DNA from: Zhongshania antarctica
GTDB lineage: Bacteria > Pseudomonadota > Gammaproteobacteria > Pseudomonadales > Spongiibacteraceae
Assembly: GCF_014202945.1 (NCBI RefSeq)
Contig: NZ_JACHHW010000008.1
Location: 1-64,000, forward strand
DNA length: 64,000 nucleotides
Direction of reading: 5' to 3'
Position numbers and translations under genes: made by a program. A model generated the notes under the pieces. It saw only the letters and a list, made by a program, of their open reading frames with translations, searched no databases and had not been told where the DNA came from. Each line of letters opens with the position of its first letter. The first letter of the stretch is position 1. Shown here one piece after another: positions 24,863 through 34,724 of the stretch.

Positions 24863-25306
24863 ATGCGTCACTACGAGATAGTGTTCTTGGTCCATCCAGA
24901 CCAGAGCGAGCAAGTACCAGGTATGGTTGAGCGTTATACGCAAGCCATCGAAAAAGACGGCGGTAAAGTTCACCGCCTAGAAGATTGGGGCCGTCGTCAA
25001 CTGGCTTACCCTATCAACAAAATCCACAAGGCACACTACGTGCTGATCAATGCTGAAGCGTCTGCTGAAGCTGTGGAAGAGTTGACTACTAACTTCCGTT
25101 ATAACGATGCCGTTCTGCGTAATCTTATTATTCGCTGCGATGAAGCTGTGACTGAAGAGTCGCCGATCATGAAGGCAGAGAACGAGAGCCGCGAGCGTCG
25201 TAGCCGCAGCGAACAGCGTGTTGAGCGCAGCCGTGACGACTCTGAGTCGACGACTGATGACAATAGTGACTCTGAAGCCGATACGGCTGAAGACGACGCT
25301 GAATAA
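24863..25306 (+). CDS. rpsF: 30S ribosomal protein bS6
   Basis: The N-terminal [21 protein letters not shown] and the central [31 protein letters not shown] are standard bS6. It binds 16S rRNA together with bS18. At 147 residues it is somewhat long because of a C-terminal tail that alternates Arg/Ser- and Asp/Glu-rich stretches ([16 protein letters not shown]...). In some bacteria bS6 receives C-terminal glutamate residues, so acidic tails are common. AAGGAG lies nine bases upstream. It is the first gene of the rpsF-rpsR-membrane protein-rplI operon. Confidence 0.98.
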   Translation: MRHYEIVFLVHPDQSEQVPGMVERYTQAIEKDGGKVHRLEDWGRRQLAYPINKIHKAHYVLINAEASAEAVEELTTNFRYNDAVLRNLIIRCDEAVTEESPIMKAENESRERRSRSEQRVERSRDDSESTTDDNSDSEADTAEDDAE

Positions 25307-25328
25307 TTGCTGAGTTAGGAGAATAGTT

Positions 25329-25556
25329 ATGGCACGTTTTTTCCGTCGTCGTAAATTTTGCCGCTTCACCGCGGAAGGCGTCAGCCAGATCGATTATAAA
25401 GATCTGGAAACCCTGAAAGCCTATGTTTCAGAAACAGGTAAAATTGTACCTAGCCGTATCACAGGTACAAATGCTAGATACCAGCGCCAATTGTCTACCG
25501 CAATTAAGCGCGCGCGTTTCCTTGCTTTGCTGCCTTACACAGACAGCCATAAGTAA
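25329..25556 (+). CDS. rpsR: 30S ribosomal protein bS18
   Basis: At 75 residues it has the normal length. The protein starts [13 protein letters not shown] and contains [25 protein letters not shown] and [23 protein letters not shown], the full bS18 consensus. It partners bS6 on the platform of the small subunit. TTAGGAG lies eight bases before the start, and the gene follows rpsF after 22 bases. Confidence 0.98.
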   Translation: MARFFRRRKFCRFTAEGVSQIDYKDLETLKAYVSETGKIVPSRITGTNARYQRQLSTAIKRARFLALLPYTDSHK

Positions 25557-25573
25557 TCAAACGACGTAAAATT

Positions 25574-26422
25574 ATGCGCGCCTTAGCTGAATTCATTATG
25601 AAAGGGCGCTTGCAGGCGGTAGCCGTTGCAGGCTTGGGTGTTGGTACGCTCATGTTTGCTTGGGTTGGCGTTGCAGCCGCAGCATTGGTGATGTTGCGCA
25701 AAGGCTTGAGCGAAGGTGCCTACGTTGTATTTTGGGCACTGTTACCGGCAATTGCGGTGGCCGCTATTGGAGCAGATGTTGGTCCCTTGACCATGCTGCT
25801 TGGCGCCGCAGCAAGTGCAGCGGTATTGCGCAGCACCCAGCAATGGGCCTACGCAATGCTGGCTGCAGTTGGCGCCGGTTTGCTAACAGCATTGATATTG
25901 ATGCACATGGCCAGCGATTATCTGGCCTCGATTCTGGCAATGGTCCAACCCATGCTAGAGCGGATGCAGGTTTCTGCGTCTGGGCGTTTGCCAGAGATTG
26001 GCAACGGCGATATCGCCGCGGTGATCGGTGTTAGCACGGTGTTGTGGAGTACGCTGGCAGTGATGCTAGCGCGGTGGTGGCAGTCCATACTGTACAATCC
26101 CGGCGGGTTTCGCCAGGAAATGTGGCAGTTTCGATTGCCGCCAGCCATAACAGTGGCCTTGGTTGCGCTGATGTTGCTATTAAGCAATGTTGGTGGGGAT
26201 TATCGGTTTTGGGGGGTGATGTGTATGCTGCCCATTGTGATTTCCGGTATTGCCTTGGTACACGGTGCCGCAGGACGCTTGGGTTTAGGTCGCGCATGGT
26301 TAATAGTTTTTTACGTAGCGCTGTTGTTATTGGGGCCGCTCTGGGCGGGCTTGATTTTGATGGCGATTGTAGATAGTTGGATTGATATTAGGCGGCGTTT
26401 GCCGAATCGCTCTCAACCATAG
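25574..26422 (+). CDS. DUF2232-type integral membrane protein of the rpsR-rplI operon
   Basis: This 282-residue protein is almost entirely hydrophobic, with about eight predicted transmembrane segments (AVAVAGLGVGTLMFAWVGVAAAALVML through VFYVALLLLGPLWAGLILMAIV) and one larger polar loop near SGRLPEIGNGD. Proteins of this kind lie between rpsR and rplI in many gammaproteobacteria. Function is not established. The conserved location suggests a housekeeping membrane role. The start at 25574 lacks a strong ribosome-binding site, and the ATG at 25601 is an alternative. It is 17 bases after rpsR. Confidence 0.8.
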   Translation: MRALAEFIMKGRLQAVAVAGLGVGTLMFAWVGVAAAALVMLRKGLSEGAYVVFWALLPAIAVAAIGADVGPLTMLLGAAASAAVLRSTQQWAYAMLAAVGAGLLTALILMHMASDYLASILAMVQPMLERMQVSASGRLPEIGNGDIAAVIGVSTVLWSTLAVMLARWWQSILYNPGGFRQEMWQFRLPPAITVALVALMLLLSNVGGDYRFWGVMCMLPIVISGIALVHGAAGRLGLGRAWLIVFYVALLLLGPLWAGLILMAIVDSWIDIRRRLPNRSQP

Positions 26423-26461
26423 AGCGGCGCAAACGCAGACGAATTTAAGAGGGTGAGAACC

Positions 26462-26908
26462 ATGCAAGTGATTCTGCTGGAGAAAATTGGCAAGCTTGGC
26501 AATTTAGGTGATCAGGTTAATGTTAAAGGCGGCTATGGCCGTAATTTCCTGATTCCATTTGGCAAAGCAGTACCTGCCACAAAAACAAATGTTGCTGAAT
26601 TTGAAGCGCGTCGCGCTGATTTAGAAGCGACTGCTGCTGAAAAGCGCAGTGTTGCTGATGCCCGTGCTGAAAAGCTGGCGGCGTTGACAGTCACTATTGA
26701 AGCGAATTCTGGCGACGGCGGCAAGCTGTTCGGCTCTATCGGTACTCGCGATATTGCTGATGCAGTAACGGCAGCTGGCGTTGAATTGAATAAAAGCGAA
26801 GTACGTATGCCAGAAGGTCCAATTCGCGATCTGGGTACCTACGACGTGGCAATTCAATTGCACAGTGATGTAGTACAGACTGTTAGCATTGCGGTTGTTG
26901 CCGAGTAA
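26462..26908 (+). CDS. rplI: 50S ribosomal protein bL9
   Basis: The ATG at 26462 gives [32 protein letters not shown], the conserved N-terminal domain of bL9. It is followed by the long connecting helix ([19 protein letters not shown]) and the C-terminal domain ([14 protein letters not shown]). The length of 148 residues is standard. An earlier in-frame GTG at 26453 is possible, but the ATG matches the family and has GAGGGTGAGA upstream. Last gene of the operon, followed by a strong terminator. Confidence 0.97.
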   Translation: MQVILLEKIGKLGNLGDQVNVKGGYGRNFLIPFGKAVPATKTNVAEFEARRADLEATAAEKRSVADARAEKLAALTVTIEANSGDGGKLFGSIGTRDIADAVTAAGVELNKSEVRMPEGPIRDLGTYDVAIQLHSDVVQTVSIAVVAE

Positions 26909-27013
26909 TTTTGCTGATCTGTCTTTGATCTGATCTAGAAAGTGCAGGGTTGTTAATACGATCTTTGCGCTTAAGGCTGTGGTTTGTCGCGGCTGCTAGT
27001 CAGGTATAAAAAA

Positions 27014-27050
27014 GCACTGCCGTTCTTTGTAGCGGCGGTGCTTTTTTTTT
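27014..27050 (+). terminator. Rho-independent terminator after rplI
   Basis: GCACTGCCG pairs with CGGCGGTGC (one G-U pair) and is followed by ten T residues. It ends only seven bases before the dnaB start, so dnaB must be read from a promoter inside or very near this structure, or by read-through. Confidence 0.93.
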
Positions 27051-27056
27051 GCCACA

Positions 27057-28499
27057 ATGCCCGATCTGTTTATTCCTAGTGATGGTTCCGTGTACCCCGA
27101 AGCTTATTCTGAATCTCCGCCGCCCTTTGAAGAAGAGAGCGATTTTGCGCAACTGAAAATGCCCCCCCATTCGGTAGAGGCAGAGCAGTCGGTGCTTGGC
27201 GGCCTAATGATCGCCAACGAAAGCTGGGACTCGGTGGCCGATGTGGTTGGCGAAGGTGATTTCTTTCGCCCTGAACATCGCAAAATATTCGCGCAAATGA
27301 CCCGCCTGGTCACCCTCGAGTTGCCAATAGACGTGGTAACACTGGCAGAGGAGCTGGCTAAGGCGGGGCAGCTAGAGCAGGTCGGTGGCGCGGCGTATTT
27401 GGCTGAAATCGCCAATAACACCCCTTCAGTCGTAAATATTCGGGCCTACGCCCAAGCGGTGCGCGAGCGCGCGACCTTCCGCTCGCTAATCAGTGCGGCG
27501 AATGCTATTGCCGATAGTAGTTTTAACCCTGAAGGGCGCAACAGTGATGAAATACTGGATGAGGCCGAACGTGCCATCATGCAGATTTCTGAGGAGCGCC
27601 CTAAAACGGGCGGCCTCACCCCCATTAACCCCCTGTTGAAGTCGGCGGTTGATAAGATTGATGAGCTGTTTAGCAACGAAGACGCGGTAACGGGCTTAAC
27701 CACTGGCTTTGAAAAGCTCGACGAAATGACCTCGGGCCTGCAAAACTCTGACCTGATCATCGTCGCCGCGAGACCCTCGATGGGTAAAACCACTTTTGCG
27801 ATGAACCTCGTCGAAAATGCGCTGATGAAAAGCGAGCAGCCGATTCTCGTGTTCAGTATGGAGATGCCCGCCAATCAGCTGATGATGCGGATGCTGTCCT
27901 CTGTTGGCCGTATTGATCAGACTCGAATAAGAACAGGCCGTTTGGAAGAAGAGGATTGGCCTAAGCTGAGTTCGGCGGTGACCAAGCTCAAAGACAAGCT
28001 GCTATTTATTGACGACACGCCGGCGCTAACCCCCACCGAAGTGCGTTCTCGGGCGCGTAAGATAGTGCGCGAGCACGGCAGCGTCGGCATGATCATGCTC
28101 GATTACCTTCAGTTGATGAAAGTCGCGGGTACGGCGAGTGAAGGGCGAACCGCTGAGATTTCTGAAATCTCGCGCTCTTTAAAAGGCATCGCCAAAGAAT
28201 TTGAATGTCCGGTCGTAGCGCTGTCGCAGCTTAACCGCGCCTTGGAGCAGCGGCCTAACAAACGACCGATTAACTCGGATTTGCGGGAATCGGGCGCCAT
28301 CGAGCAGGACGCCGACGTTATTATGTTTATTTACCGTGACGAAGTGTATAACGAGGAGTCGGCAGATAAAGGCATGGCAGAGATTATCATCGGCAAGCAG
28401 CGTAACGGCCCGATTGGTACTGCTAGGTTAAGCTTTGTGGGCAAGCATACGCGCTTTGAGAATTTGGCCTTTGGCTATGAGCAGGCAGATGAATACTAA
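27057..28499 (+). CDS. dnaB: Replicative DNA helicase DnaB
   Basis: The hexameric helicase that unwinds DNA at the fork. The 480 residues contain the N-terminal domain (PPHSVEAEQSVLGGLM, about 35-140), linker and RecA-like C-terminal domain with Walker A (ARPSMGKTTFAMN), Walker B (MIMLDYLQLM), and the ISRSLKGIAKEFECPVVALSQLNRALE and SDLRESGAIEQDADVIMFIYRD motifs. The first 34 residues are variable and longer than usual. No ribosome-binding site precedes the ATG at 27057, which directly follows a terminator. An internal ATG at 27159 would shorten the product. No dedicated dnaC-type loader is adjacent. See the DnaT/P-like genes at 34-36 kb. Confidence 0.95.
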   Translation: MPDLFIPSDGSVYPEAYSESPPPFEEESDFAQLKMPPHSVEAEQSVLGGLMIANESWDSVADVVGEGDFFRPEHRKIFAQMTRLVTLELPIDVVTLAEELAKAGQLEQVGGAAYLAEIANNTPSVVNIRAYAQAVRERATFRSLISAANAIADSSFNPEGRNSDEILDEAERAIMQISEERPKTGGLTPINPLLKSAVDKIDELFSNEDAVTGLTTGFEKLDEMTSGLQNSDLIIVAARPSMGKTTFAMNLVENALMKSEQPILVFSMEMPANQLMMRMLSSVGRIDQTRIRTGRLEEEDWPKLSSAVTKLKDKLLFIDDTPALTPTEVRSRARKIVREHGSVGMIMLDYLQLMKVAGTASEGRTAEISEISRSLKGIAKEFECPVVALSQLNRALEQRPNKRPINSDLRESGAIEQDADVIMFIYRDEVYNEESADKGMAEIIIGKQRNGPIGTARLSFVGKHTRFENLAFGYEQADEY

Positions 28500-28501
28500 T
28501 T

Positions 28502-28697
28502 GGTCGGACGTCTGAGGTCGGGCGTCTGACGAAGAGGCAGTATTTAGTTGGGAGTCAGACGTCGGATGTCTCACGCTTAAAGGCATTCGCTGCGCTCATT
28601 AAATGCTCGCTTTTAATTTTAGCGTCTCCCATCTCCCGTCAAGCTTTCAGCGAATTGATCAGGGGTCCACGTCCGACACCCGACCTCAGACGTCAGA
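28502..28697. repeat. Palindromic dispersed repeat between dnaB and tatC
   Basis: GACGTCTGAGGTCGGG (from 28507) is mirrored as CCCGACCTCAGACGTC (to about 28693), giving arms of about 24 bases that enclose about 140 bases. The inside includes GAGTCAGACGTCGGATGTCTC and AGCGTCTCCC...CCGTC. Bases 28619-28653 resemble 52838-52873 upstream of hemE. The right arm encodes the last codons and stop of tatC. The type of element is unknown, but it behaves as a dispersed extragenic repeat and may act as a terminator between convergent genes. Confidence 0.75.
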
Positions 28698-29432
28698 CTC
28701 CGCTTGCTTCTTCTTCACCAAGCGCCCAAACACAATCCCCACTTCAAACAAAAACCACATCGGCACCGCGAGCAGCGCTTGTGAGATAACGTCCGGTGGG
28801 GTGAGCAGCATGCCGAATACAAAGCAGCCGATGATGACATAGGGGCGTTTGGCGGCTAAGTCGTCGGCGGTGGTCACACCTGAGGCGATGAGGAGTACGG
28901 TGGCGATGGGGATTTCAAAGGCGATGCCAAAGGCGAGGAACAGCTTTAGGGCGGTGTCTAGGAATCGGGCGATGTCTGGAGTGTAGTTGACACCTTCGGG
29001 AGTGATACCACTGAAAAAGCCGAATACGAGCGGGAATACCACGTAGTAAGCAAAGGCTAGCCCCGCGTAAAACAAGATAACGCTTGAGGCGAGTAGCGGC
29101 GCGGCGATGCGCTTTTCGTGGCGGTACATACCGGGTGCAACAAACTGCCAAATCTGGTGGAGTATTACCGGCATCGCCATACAAAATGCGGAAACCAGCA
29201 CCAGTTTAAATGGTGTAAGGAAAGGCGACGCAATTTCCGTGGCGATCATGCTAGTGCCTTCCGGCAGGTAGCGGCGCAGTGGTTCGGCGACAAAGCTGTA
29301 AATAGTGTTGGCGAAGGGCATTAGGCCAACGGCGCAGACCAGCACGGCGAGTACCACACGCAGAAGACGGTCGCGTAATTCTGTTAGGTGGGCAACCAGC
29401 GGCTGACCTTGATCGTGGTCGGCGTCAGTCAT
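28686..29432 (-). CDS. tatC: Sec-independent translocase subunit TatC
   Basis: TatC is the signal-peptide receptor of the twin-arginine export system. At 248 residues it has six predicted transmembrane helices and the family motifs [13 protein letters not shown] (start), [14 protein letters not shown] and [14 protein letters not shown]. The start overlaps the tatB stop (ATGA). The final residues (ESDV and stop) are encoded by the palindromic repeat at 28671-28697, so the original C-terminus was replaced. Last gene of the ubiE-to-tatC operon on the minus strand. Confidence 0.96.
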   Translation of the reverse strand: MTDADHDQGQPLVAHLTELRDRLLRVVLAVLVCAVGLMPFANTIYSFVAEPLRRYLPEGTSMIATEIASPFLTPFKLVLVSAFCMAMPVILHQIWQFVAPGMYRHEKRIAAPLLASSVILFYAGLAFAYYVVFPLVFGFFSGITPEGVNYTPDIARFLDTALKLFLAFGIAFEIPIATVLLIASGVTTADDLAAKRPYVIIGCFVFGMLLTPPDVISQALLAVPMWFLFEVGIVFGRLVKKKQAESDV

Positions 29433-29845
29433 GATGTGGGATCTTGTTTATTGGGTGCTTGTTCAGTAGCGATTGGCGGCAGGACTTGTTCTTCCTTATC
29501 CGGCGTGTTTTTACTGTCGAGTTTTTCGTCGGCTGTCGTATTTTGCTGTGGGGCAATACTGTTTTCAATGTCGCGCAGCCCCTCGCCAGCCTTGCTCATT
29601 TCTTTATTTAATTGGTCTTTGCTTTCTTTTAGCGATGCCAGAATTGATTCGTTGTGGAGTTGGCGGCGAATTTCATCGGCGCCGACTTCCCGTTCAATTT
29701 CGCTGCGAATATCACTAAAACTGCGGCGTAGGCGACCTATCCAGAGTGCGACGGTGCGCACTGTGCCAGGCAAGCGTTCGGGGCCAATGACCAATAGGCC
29801 GAGTACACCGATCACTAATAGCTCTGCAAAACCAATATCGAACAT
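29429..29845 (-). CDS. tatB: Sec-independent translocase subunit TatB
   Basis: The 138-residue TatB has the typical N-terminal membrane helix ([27 protein letters not shown], with the conserved Glu and Pro), an amphipathic helix ([25 protein letters not shown]) and a long charged tail. It forms the receptor complex with TatC. It follows tatA directly and overlaps tatC by four bases. The Gln/Pro/Asp-rich C-terminal tail is variable, as in other species. Confidence 0.95.
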   Translation of the reverse strand: MFDIGFAELLVIGVLGLLVIGPERLPGTVRTVALWIGRLRRSFSDIRSEIEREVGADEIRRQLHNESILASLKESKDQLNKEMSKAGEGLRDIENSIAPQQNTTADEKLDSKNTPDKEEQVLPPIATEQAPNKQDPTS

Positions 29846-30079
29846 TTAGTGCTTAGACTCTTCTTTGCTCTCGGTTTTTGCCGTGCCGGCGTCTTGCTCG
29901 GCTTTGCTTTCGAGGTTTTTAGCTTCCTCGTCTTCGTCACCTTTCATGCTGTCTTTAAAGCCTTTAAGGGCACCGCCGAGGTCGGTGCCCATACCCTTGA
30001 GTTTTTTGGTGCCAAATAATAAAACCACGATGGCAAGGATGATGAGGAGTTGCCAAATGCTAATGCCGCCTAAACCCAT
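29846..30079 (-). CDS. tatA: Sec-independent translocase subunit TatA
   Basis: The 77-residue TatA forms the pore of the twin-arginine export system. The N-terminal helix ([29 protein letters not shown]) contains the conserved FGTKKL hinge and is followed by an amphipathic helix ([15 protein letters not shown]) and an acidic tail. AAAAGGA precedes the start. It begins the tatABC part of the operon, immediately after hisE. Confidence 0.96.
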   Translation of the reverse strand: MGLGGISIWQLLIILAIVVLLFGTKKLKGMGTDLGGALKGFKDSMKGDEDEEAKNLESKAEQDAGTAKTESKEESKH

Positions 30080-30111
30080 GATTATGTCCTTTTACTAAAA
30101 ATGAAAATTAA

Positions 30112-30444
30112 TTATTTGTCCCGCGCCGCTTTTTCGTCCAGACCTGAAAGGCCAAAACGGCGGGCAAGTTCGTCAAGAATCGGTTGGTGGCTTTCGCCAA
30201 GTTCCGACAGCATCACCAAACTGTGAAACCACAAATCAGCGGTTTCGTAGATTACTTTACTATTGTCGCCACTGACTTGTGCGTCTTTGGCGGCGATGAC
30301 GGTTTCAAAGGCCTCTTCGCCAACTTTTTCCAGTATTTTATTTAGGCCTTTGTGGTGAAGGCTGGCGACATAGGAGCTGTCTGGGCTGGCGCTTTTGCGG
30401 GCCGCCAGTACTTGGTCGAGCTGACTTAGAATCGATTCTGGCAT
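30112..30444 (-). CDS. hisE: Phosphoribosyl-ATP pyrophosphatase
   Basis: Second step of histidine biosynthesis: hydrolysis of PR-ATP to PR-AMP. At 110 residues it has the family length, with the MazG-like motif [21 protein letters not shown] and [15 protein letters not shown]. It is one base after hisI. The two are separate proteins here, as in pseudomonads, instead of a fused HisIE. Co-transcribed with ubiquinone and Tat genes, a conserved gammaproteobacterial layout. Confidence 0.96.
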   Translation of the reverse strand: MPESILSQLDQVLAARKSASPDSSYVASLHHKGLNKILEKVGEEAFETVIAAKDAQVSGDNSKVIYETADLWFHSLVMLSELGESHQPILDELARRFGLSGLDEKAARDK

Positions 30445-30445
30445 A

Positions 30446-30859
30446 TTACTGGTCCACGCTTTTATACATTGTTGCGGGATCTTTTAATACCGCTTCCATA
30501 CTTTGCCAATTGTCGCCTTTAAGCTGGCGATAAAAACAGCTTTCTCGCCCTGTGTGACAGGCGATACCGCCAATTTGCTCAACCTGCATAAGCAGGGCGT
30601 CACCGTCGCAATCTAGGGCAATGGAGTGAATTTTTTGTACGTGACCGGAGCTTTCACCTTTGCGCCATAATTTATTGCGTGAGCGCGACCAGTAAACGGC
30701 GTCGCCGCTGCTAATCGTGAGTTGCAAAGATTCACTGTTCATCCATGCCATCATAAGCACGCGGCCACTTTTGGCGTCTTGGGCAATAGCGGCGACGAGT
30801 CCGTCGGCGTTCCACTTTACTTGCTCTAGCCACGGGCTGGTATTGGGTTTACTGCTCAT
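30446..30859 (-). CDS. hisI: Phosphoribosyl-AMP cyclohydrolase
   Basis: Third step of histidine biosynthesis (opening of the PR-AMP ring). The 137 residues include [46 protein letters not shown], the metal-binding [29 protein letters not shown] and the Cys pair expected for zinc. It is followed by hisE. TTGGA lies upstream of the ATG. About 57 bases separate it from ubiB. Confidence 0.97.
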   Translation of the reverse strand: MSSKPNTSPWLEQVKWNADGLVAAIAQDAKSGRVLMMAWMNSESLQLTISSGDAVYWSRSRNKLWRKGESSGHVQKIHSIALDCDGDALLMQVEQIGGIACHTGRESCFYRQLKGDNWQSMEAVLKDPATMYKSVDQ

Positions 30860-30916
30860 ACTGTTTCCAAGAGGCTTGGGTGTTCGTGTCGATATTGATC
30901 AGGGCCATACTTTACC

Positions 30917-32557
30917 TCAGCGGCTGCGGATAAAGAAATACAAAGCGACAGCAAATAGGCCAATACTCATACTGGGTAGTTCTTGTAAGCCCGCTCGGAT
31001 TCCGGGGTCGCTGACTAAGGCGGCCGCCAGCGCGGCAACTATGGCAAGACGTTGATTGCGGCCGCGCTGCGCCTGTTGCTTAATCATTCCAGCGAAATCT
31101 TGTTGAAGTAGGCGCTCTGCCTTGGTGTTTGCAGAAATCTGCTCTTTGCCTGCGCCGCCGCGTTCCAGTAGCGCCTCAGGTAAATTAGGTAACTGTTCTA
31201 ACCAGCCGGGAATGCGGTGGCTGACTTTTTTCAAGACACTTTGCGGCGAGTAGCGATCGCGCACCCAGCGCTCCAAAAATGGCATGGCGGTAGACCATAA
31301 ATCCAGCTGAGGGTAGAGCTGGCGGCCCAGGCCTTCAATATTCAACAGGGTTTTTTGCAGTAGCACCAGTGAGGGCTGCACTTCCATGTCAAAGCGGCGG
31401 GCAGTTTGGAAGAGCTGCAAGAGTAAGAGACCAAAGGAGATCTCCGCCAGTGGCTTTTCAAAGATAGGCTCACTGACCGTGCGGATGGCAGCTTCAAACT
31501 CATGCACGCGGGTTTCTGGCGGCACCCAGCCACACTCAATATGGAGTTCGGCGACCTCCCGGTAATTGCGCTGAAATATCGCCAGTAAATTGCGAGCCAA
31601 ATAATATTGATCGAAATCGCTGAGGCTGCCGATAATGGCGCAGTCTATCGCGATGTACTGAGGGGAGTTGGGGCGATTATGGGCAATAAAAATATTGCCA
31701 GGGTGCATGTCGGCATGAAAGAAGCTGTCGCGAAACACCTGGGTAAAGAAAATTTCTACGCCACGCTCAGCGAGCTTTTTCATGTCGGTGCCTTGTTCTT
31801 TTAAGGTTTCAACATTGGTAACGGGAATACCGTAAATGCGCTCCATAACTAATATATTGCGACGGGTGTAATCCCAGTACACCTCAGGTACATACAGTAC
31901 CTCTGAGTCCTTGAAGTTACGACGTAGCTGGGAGGTATTGGCGCCCTCGCGTTGTAGATCCAGTTCGTCAAGAATGGTATGGCGGTAATCTTCTACTACC
32001 TCAACGGGCCGAAGACGACGGCCGTCGGGAATATAGCGGGCAATGAGTACCGCAATGGTTTGTAGCAGTTTTAGGTCGGCACTAATGATGTGCTCGATGC
32101 CCGGGCGCACCACTTTAACAACCACATCGATGTTGTTGTCGATGGTGGCGGTATGAACTTGTGCGATGGACGCGGACGCGAGGGGCTGGCGATCAAACTT
32201 AAGAAAGAGTTGCTCAATGGGTTTGCCCAGCGCGGCCTCAATTACCGCGACGGCTTGCTGGCTGCCAAAGGGGGGGACCTGATCTTGGAGTTTAGCGAGT
32301 TCCATGGCCACGTCGTCGGCGAGAAGGTCGCGGCGGGTTGAAAGAATTTGGCCGAATTTAATAAATATTGGCCCTAGATTCTCCAGGCCCAAACGCAGGC
32401 GTTCGCCGCGACTGTGTTTACCTTTGGAAAATAGACGCCACGGGCCGCAGCGCAATAATATGCGAGCGCGCAGTGGTAGGTGCTCAGTGGGGATGAGGGT
32501 GTCCAGTCGGTAGACACAAATAATCCAGCAAATAGCGAGCAGGCGACGCAGCCCCAT
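30917..32557 (-). CDS. ubiB: UbiB, atypical protein-kinase-like protein for ubiquinone biosynthesis
   Basis: The 546 residues contain the KxGQ motif ([15 protein letters not shown]), the Ala-rich loop region ([12 protein letters not shown]), kinase-like segments ([35 protein letters not shown]) and two C-terminal membrane helices ([33 protein letters not shown]). It is required for ubiquinone synthesis, probably by lipid extraction/ATPase activity. Standard neighbour order ubiE-ubiJ-ubiB is kept. AAGGA precedes the ATG. Confidence 0.96.
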   Translation of the reverse strand: MGLRRLLAICWIICVYRLDTLIPTEHLPLRARILLRCGPWRLFSKGKHSRGERLRLGLENLGPIFIKFGQILSTRRDLLADDVAMELAKLQDQVPPFGSQQAVAVIEAALGKPIEQLFLKFDRQPLASASIAQVHTATIDNNIDVVVKVVRPGIEHIISADLKLLQTIAVLIARYIPDGRRLRPVEVVEDYRHTILDELDLQREGANTSQLRRNFKDSEVLYVPEVYWDYTRRNILVMERIYGIPVTNVETLKEQGTDMKKLAERGVEIFFTQVFRDSFFHADMHPGNIFIAHNRPNSPQYIAIDCAIIGSLSDFDQYYLARNLLAIFQRNYREVAELHIECGWVPPETRVHEFEAAIRTVSEPIFEKPLAEISFGLLLLQLFQTARRFDMEVQPSLVLLQKTLLNIEGLGRQLYPQLDLWSTAMPFLERWVRDRYSPQSVLKKVSHRIPGWLEQLPNLPEALLERGGAGKEQISANTKAERLLQQDFAGMIKQQAQRGRNQRLAIVAALAAALVSDPGIRAGLQELPSMSIGLFAVALYFFIRSR

Positions 32558-32566
32558 AGAGTTTCC

Positions 32567-33205
32567 TTAATTTTTATTGGTTTGGGGTGTTAGCCGCGCT
32601 TGCAGGCGGCGTAACTTGGCCTCAAGGCGTTCACTGCGGGCTTTAACATCATCAATTTGTTGATAGAAGTCGTCGGCCTGACAGGGGTGGGGAACGAGAT
32701 TGCTCTCTTCGACCAAAAACTCTTCAAACTGGCGGTGTAAGTTTTGGCGAGTTGCGTTTAGCCAGCGGTGGCTTGCCCGCAGGCCAGTGCCAATTTGGTG
32801 GGCGGCGACGTCGCCAAAGGAATCCGCGAGTGGTTGCTCCCAGTCAATGTCGAGGTCGGCAAGAATTTTACGTAATGTTAATAGCGGTGCGGTATCGCCA
32901 CTGATTCGAATATCGCCATTGATCAGTGCCGCAGCGGGGTCGGCGGAAGTTGCCACCGCAGCAAATTCACTCCAGCGACCGCTGAGCCGGGTGCTAATGC
33001 CTTCGTTTAGGCTGCCGAGTATACGCAGGCGGCTACCACTAATGCCGATGCCGACATTGAGATCGGGCTCCTTTAACTCAAGGGCAAAACGTTGGCCGTC
33101 TAAGCTTAATAGTTTCGCACGGGCACTGGGGTCGAGATGAAGTGCTTTATTAATCAGGTTTTCAAGGCCGGAAATCGCCGCGCCTTGGAGTACCGGTGGA
33201 ATCAC
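32567..33205 (-). CDS. ubiJ: UbiJ, SCP2-domain accessory factor of ubiquinone biosynthesis
   Basis: The 212-residue protein has an N-terminal SCP2 lipid-binding domain (about 10-105: [40 protein letters not shown]) and a C-terminal coiled-coil ([23 protein letters not shown]). It works with UbiK/UbiB in the soluble Ubi complex. The GTG start overlaps the ubiE stop by four bases (GTGA). The middle gene of the ubiE-J-B set. Confidence 0.93.
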   Translation of the reverse strand: MIPPVLQGAAISGLENLINKALHLDPSARAKLLSLDGQRFALELKEPDLNVGIGISGSRLRILGSLNEGISTRLSGRWSEFAAVATSADPAAALINGDIRISGDTAPLLTLRKILADLDIDWEQPLADSFGDVAAHQIGTGLRASHRWLNATRQNLHRQFEEFLVEESNLVPHPCQADDFYQQIDDVKARSERLEAKLRRLQARLTPQTNKN

Positions 33206-33951
33206 GGCTTTATGCCCCGGTGCACGGCAACGACGCCCGCCGTCATATTGTGATAGCGCACATCGACAAAGCCCGCGTCGTTCATCATGCCTTTGAGGGT
33301 GTCTTGATCGGGGTGCATGCGGATGCTCTCGGCCAGATAGCGGTAGCTGTCCTCGTCATTGGTTACTAGCTGGCCCATTTTGGGCAGAATGTCGAAGGAG
33401 TAGCGGTCGTAAAGTTTGGCGATGACTGGATTAACCGGCTTGGAAAATTCCAATACCAGCAGGCGGCCGCCGGGCTTGAGTACTCTATTCATTGAGCGCA
33501 GTGCGGCGTCTTTGTCGGTGACATTACGCAGGCCAAAAGCAATGGTAATACAATCAAAATAGTTGTCGGGGAAGGGCAGGCACTCGGCATTGGCTTGCAC
33601 GTATTCAATATTGCCGACTATTCCCTTATTAGTCAGTTTTTCCCGGCCAACGGTGAGCATTGAGTCATTGATGTCGGCCAGTACGACACTGCCGTTGCTG
33701 CCGACTAGGCGGCTGAATTTTGCGGCGAGGTCGCCGGTGCCGCCAGCAATGTCCAGTACTTTATTACCGGGGCGCACGCCAGACAGTTCAATAGTAAAGC
33801 GCTTCCACAGGCGATGGACGCCACCGGACATGAGGTCGTTCATGATGTCGTATTTGGCTGCAACCGAGTGAAAGACCCCAGCGACCATTTTGACCTTGTC
33901 TTTGCTGTCGACGGTTTTGTAGCCGAAGTGGGTGGTTTTGTCGTCTGCCAT
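33202..33951 (-). CDS. ubiE: UbiE, C-methyltransferase of ubiquinone/menaquinone biosynthesis
   Basis: The 249-residue SAM-dependent methyltransferase carries the SAM-binding motif [32 protein letters not shown] and [14 protein letters not shown], with the typical N-terminal [36 protein letters not shown]. It methylates 2-polyprenyl-6-methoxybenzoquinol (and demethylmenaquinol in species that have it). First gene of the operon ubiE-ubiJ-ubiB-hisI-hisE-tatABC. Confidence 0.97.
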   Translation of the reverse strand: MADDKTTHFGYKTVDSKDKVKMVAGVFHSVAAKYDIMNDLMSGGVHRLWKRFTIELSGVRPGNKVLDIAGGTGDLAAKFSRLVGSNGSVVLADINDSMLTVGREKLTNKGIVGNIEYVQANAECLPFPDNYFDCITIAFGLRNVTDKDAALRSMNRVLKPGGRLLVLEFSKPVNPVIAKLYDRYSFDILPKMGQLVTNDEDSYRYLAESIRMHPDQDTLKGMMNDAGFVDVRYHNMTAGVVAVHRGIKP

Positions 33952-34055
33952 AAATTCTGCCTGCTTGGTATGGTCTTGGCGGGGCGGCCCGCTTAATTAG
34001 GTCGCTATTGTAGCGTTTGCGTGGGCGCCCTGCACGATTGGATTTGACTTAAGGA

Positions 34056-34724
34056 TTATATGTCGAGCTCGTCTCTGAGCTGCTGCATGCGCTGACGCTG
34101 CTCGTCTGGGCTCAGTGGCTTGCTAATGGTCTCTGGAAGCGCAATTTGTGCAGGCAAACTCAGGGTTTCGCCGTTAATGACGCGCTGGCAGATATCCTCG
34201 TAGTGCCGTTTAAACACAGGGTAGGCGGTGTGCTCGGTACTGCCGGCAAGGAAAAACCAGTCGCAAGCGCGGCCGGCATGGTAAACCGCTGGGTGAGACC
34301 AGGTGTATTCGGCTTTGGGTTGCGGCGCGCGGCAAGCTTCCATATAGGCACTGTGGCTGTCGGGCAAACCGAGTTCGCGCAGGTCGGGCTCGCAGTATTT
34401 TAAAATACCTTTAACCGTCGGCAAAAACTCAGATTCGCGAATGGCGCGGTGGGTCGCGGCAATAATTCGCTCTGGGCTGATGTGGCGCAGATTGCTAAAC
34501 CAAATTTTCTTGGCATAGGAGAGCTTTTCAGGATTTGAAAAGGCCTTGTTATATTGGTTGTGGTAGACCAGTTCAAACTCCGCAAACATCTGATTAAGCG
34601 CGTCGATTACTGCGTCTCTGTCTGGTAGGGGTTCAGAGTTCGTCTGCCCAGCTGCGGTCGGTGTGTTTGGCGATGAAGCCAGTTGCCGGTTTGCTTGCTC
34701 CAGAAGCTTGTTGCTGTCTTGCAT
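34056..34724 (-). CDS. Lambda-P-like replication protein (candidate helicase loader)
   Basis: This 222-residue protein contains VIDALNQMFAEFELVYHNQYNKAF, KIWFSNLRHISPERIIAATHRAIRE, FLPTVKGILKYCEP and a Trp/His-rich middle (YTWSHPAVYHAGRACDWFFLAGS). These resemble the phage replication protein P family, whose members load DnaB. The first 44 residues are polar and low in complexity. Its 5' part overlaps the 3' part of the DnaT-like gene by 92 bases in another frame. It is coded in a core-like region, not a prophage. The proposed role, DnaB loading or restart together with the upstream protein, is inference. Confidence 0.7.
   Translation of the reverse strand: MQDSNKLLEQANRQLASSPNTPTAAGQTNSEPLPDRDAVIDALNQMFAEFELVYHNQYNKAFSNPEKLSYAKKIWFSNLRHISPERIIAATHRAIRESEFLPTVKGILKYCEPDLRELGLPDSHSAYMEACRAPQPKAEYTWSHPAVYHAGRACDWFFLAGSTEHTAYPVFKRHYEDICQRVINGETLSLPAQIALPETISKPLSPDEQRQRMQQLRDELDI

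Noticed and set aside
29433-29849. Plus-strand serine-rich frame opposite tatB
   Set aside because: It is the antisense of tatB, whose membrane helix, start and overlap with tatC are clear.
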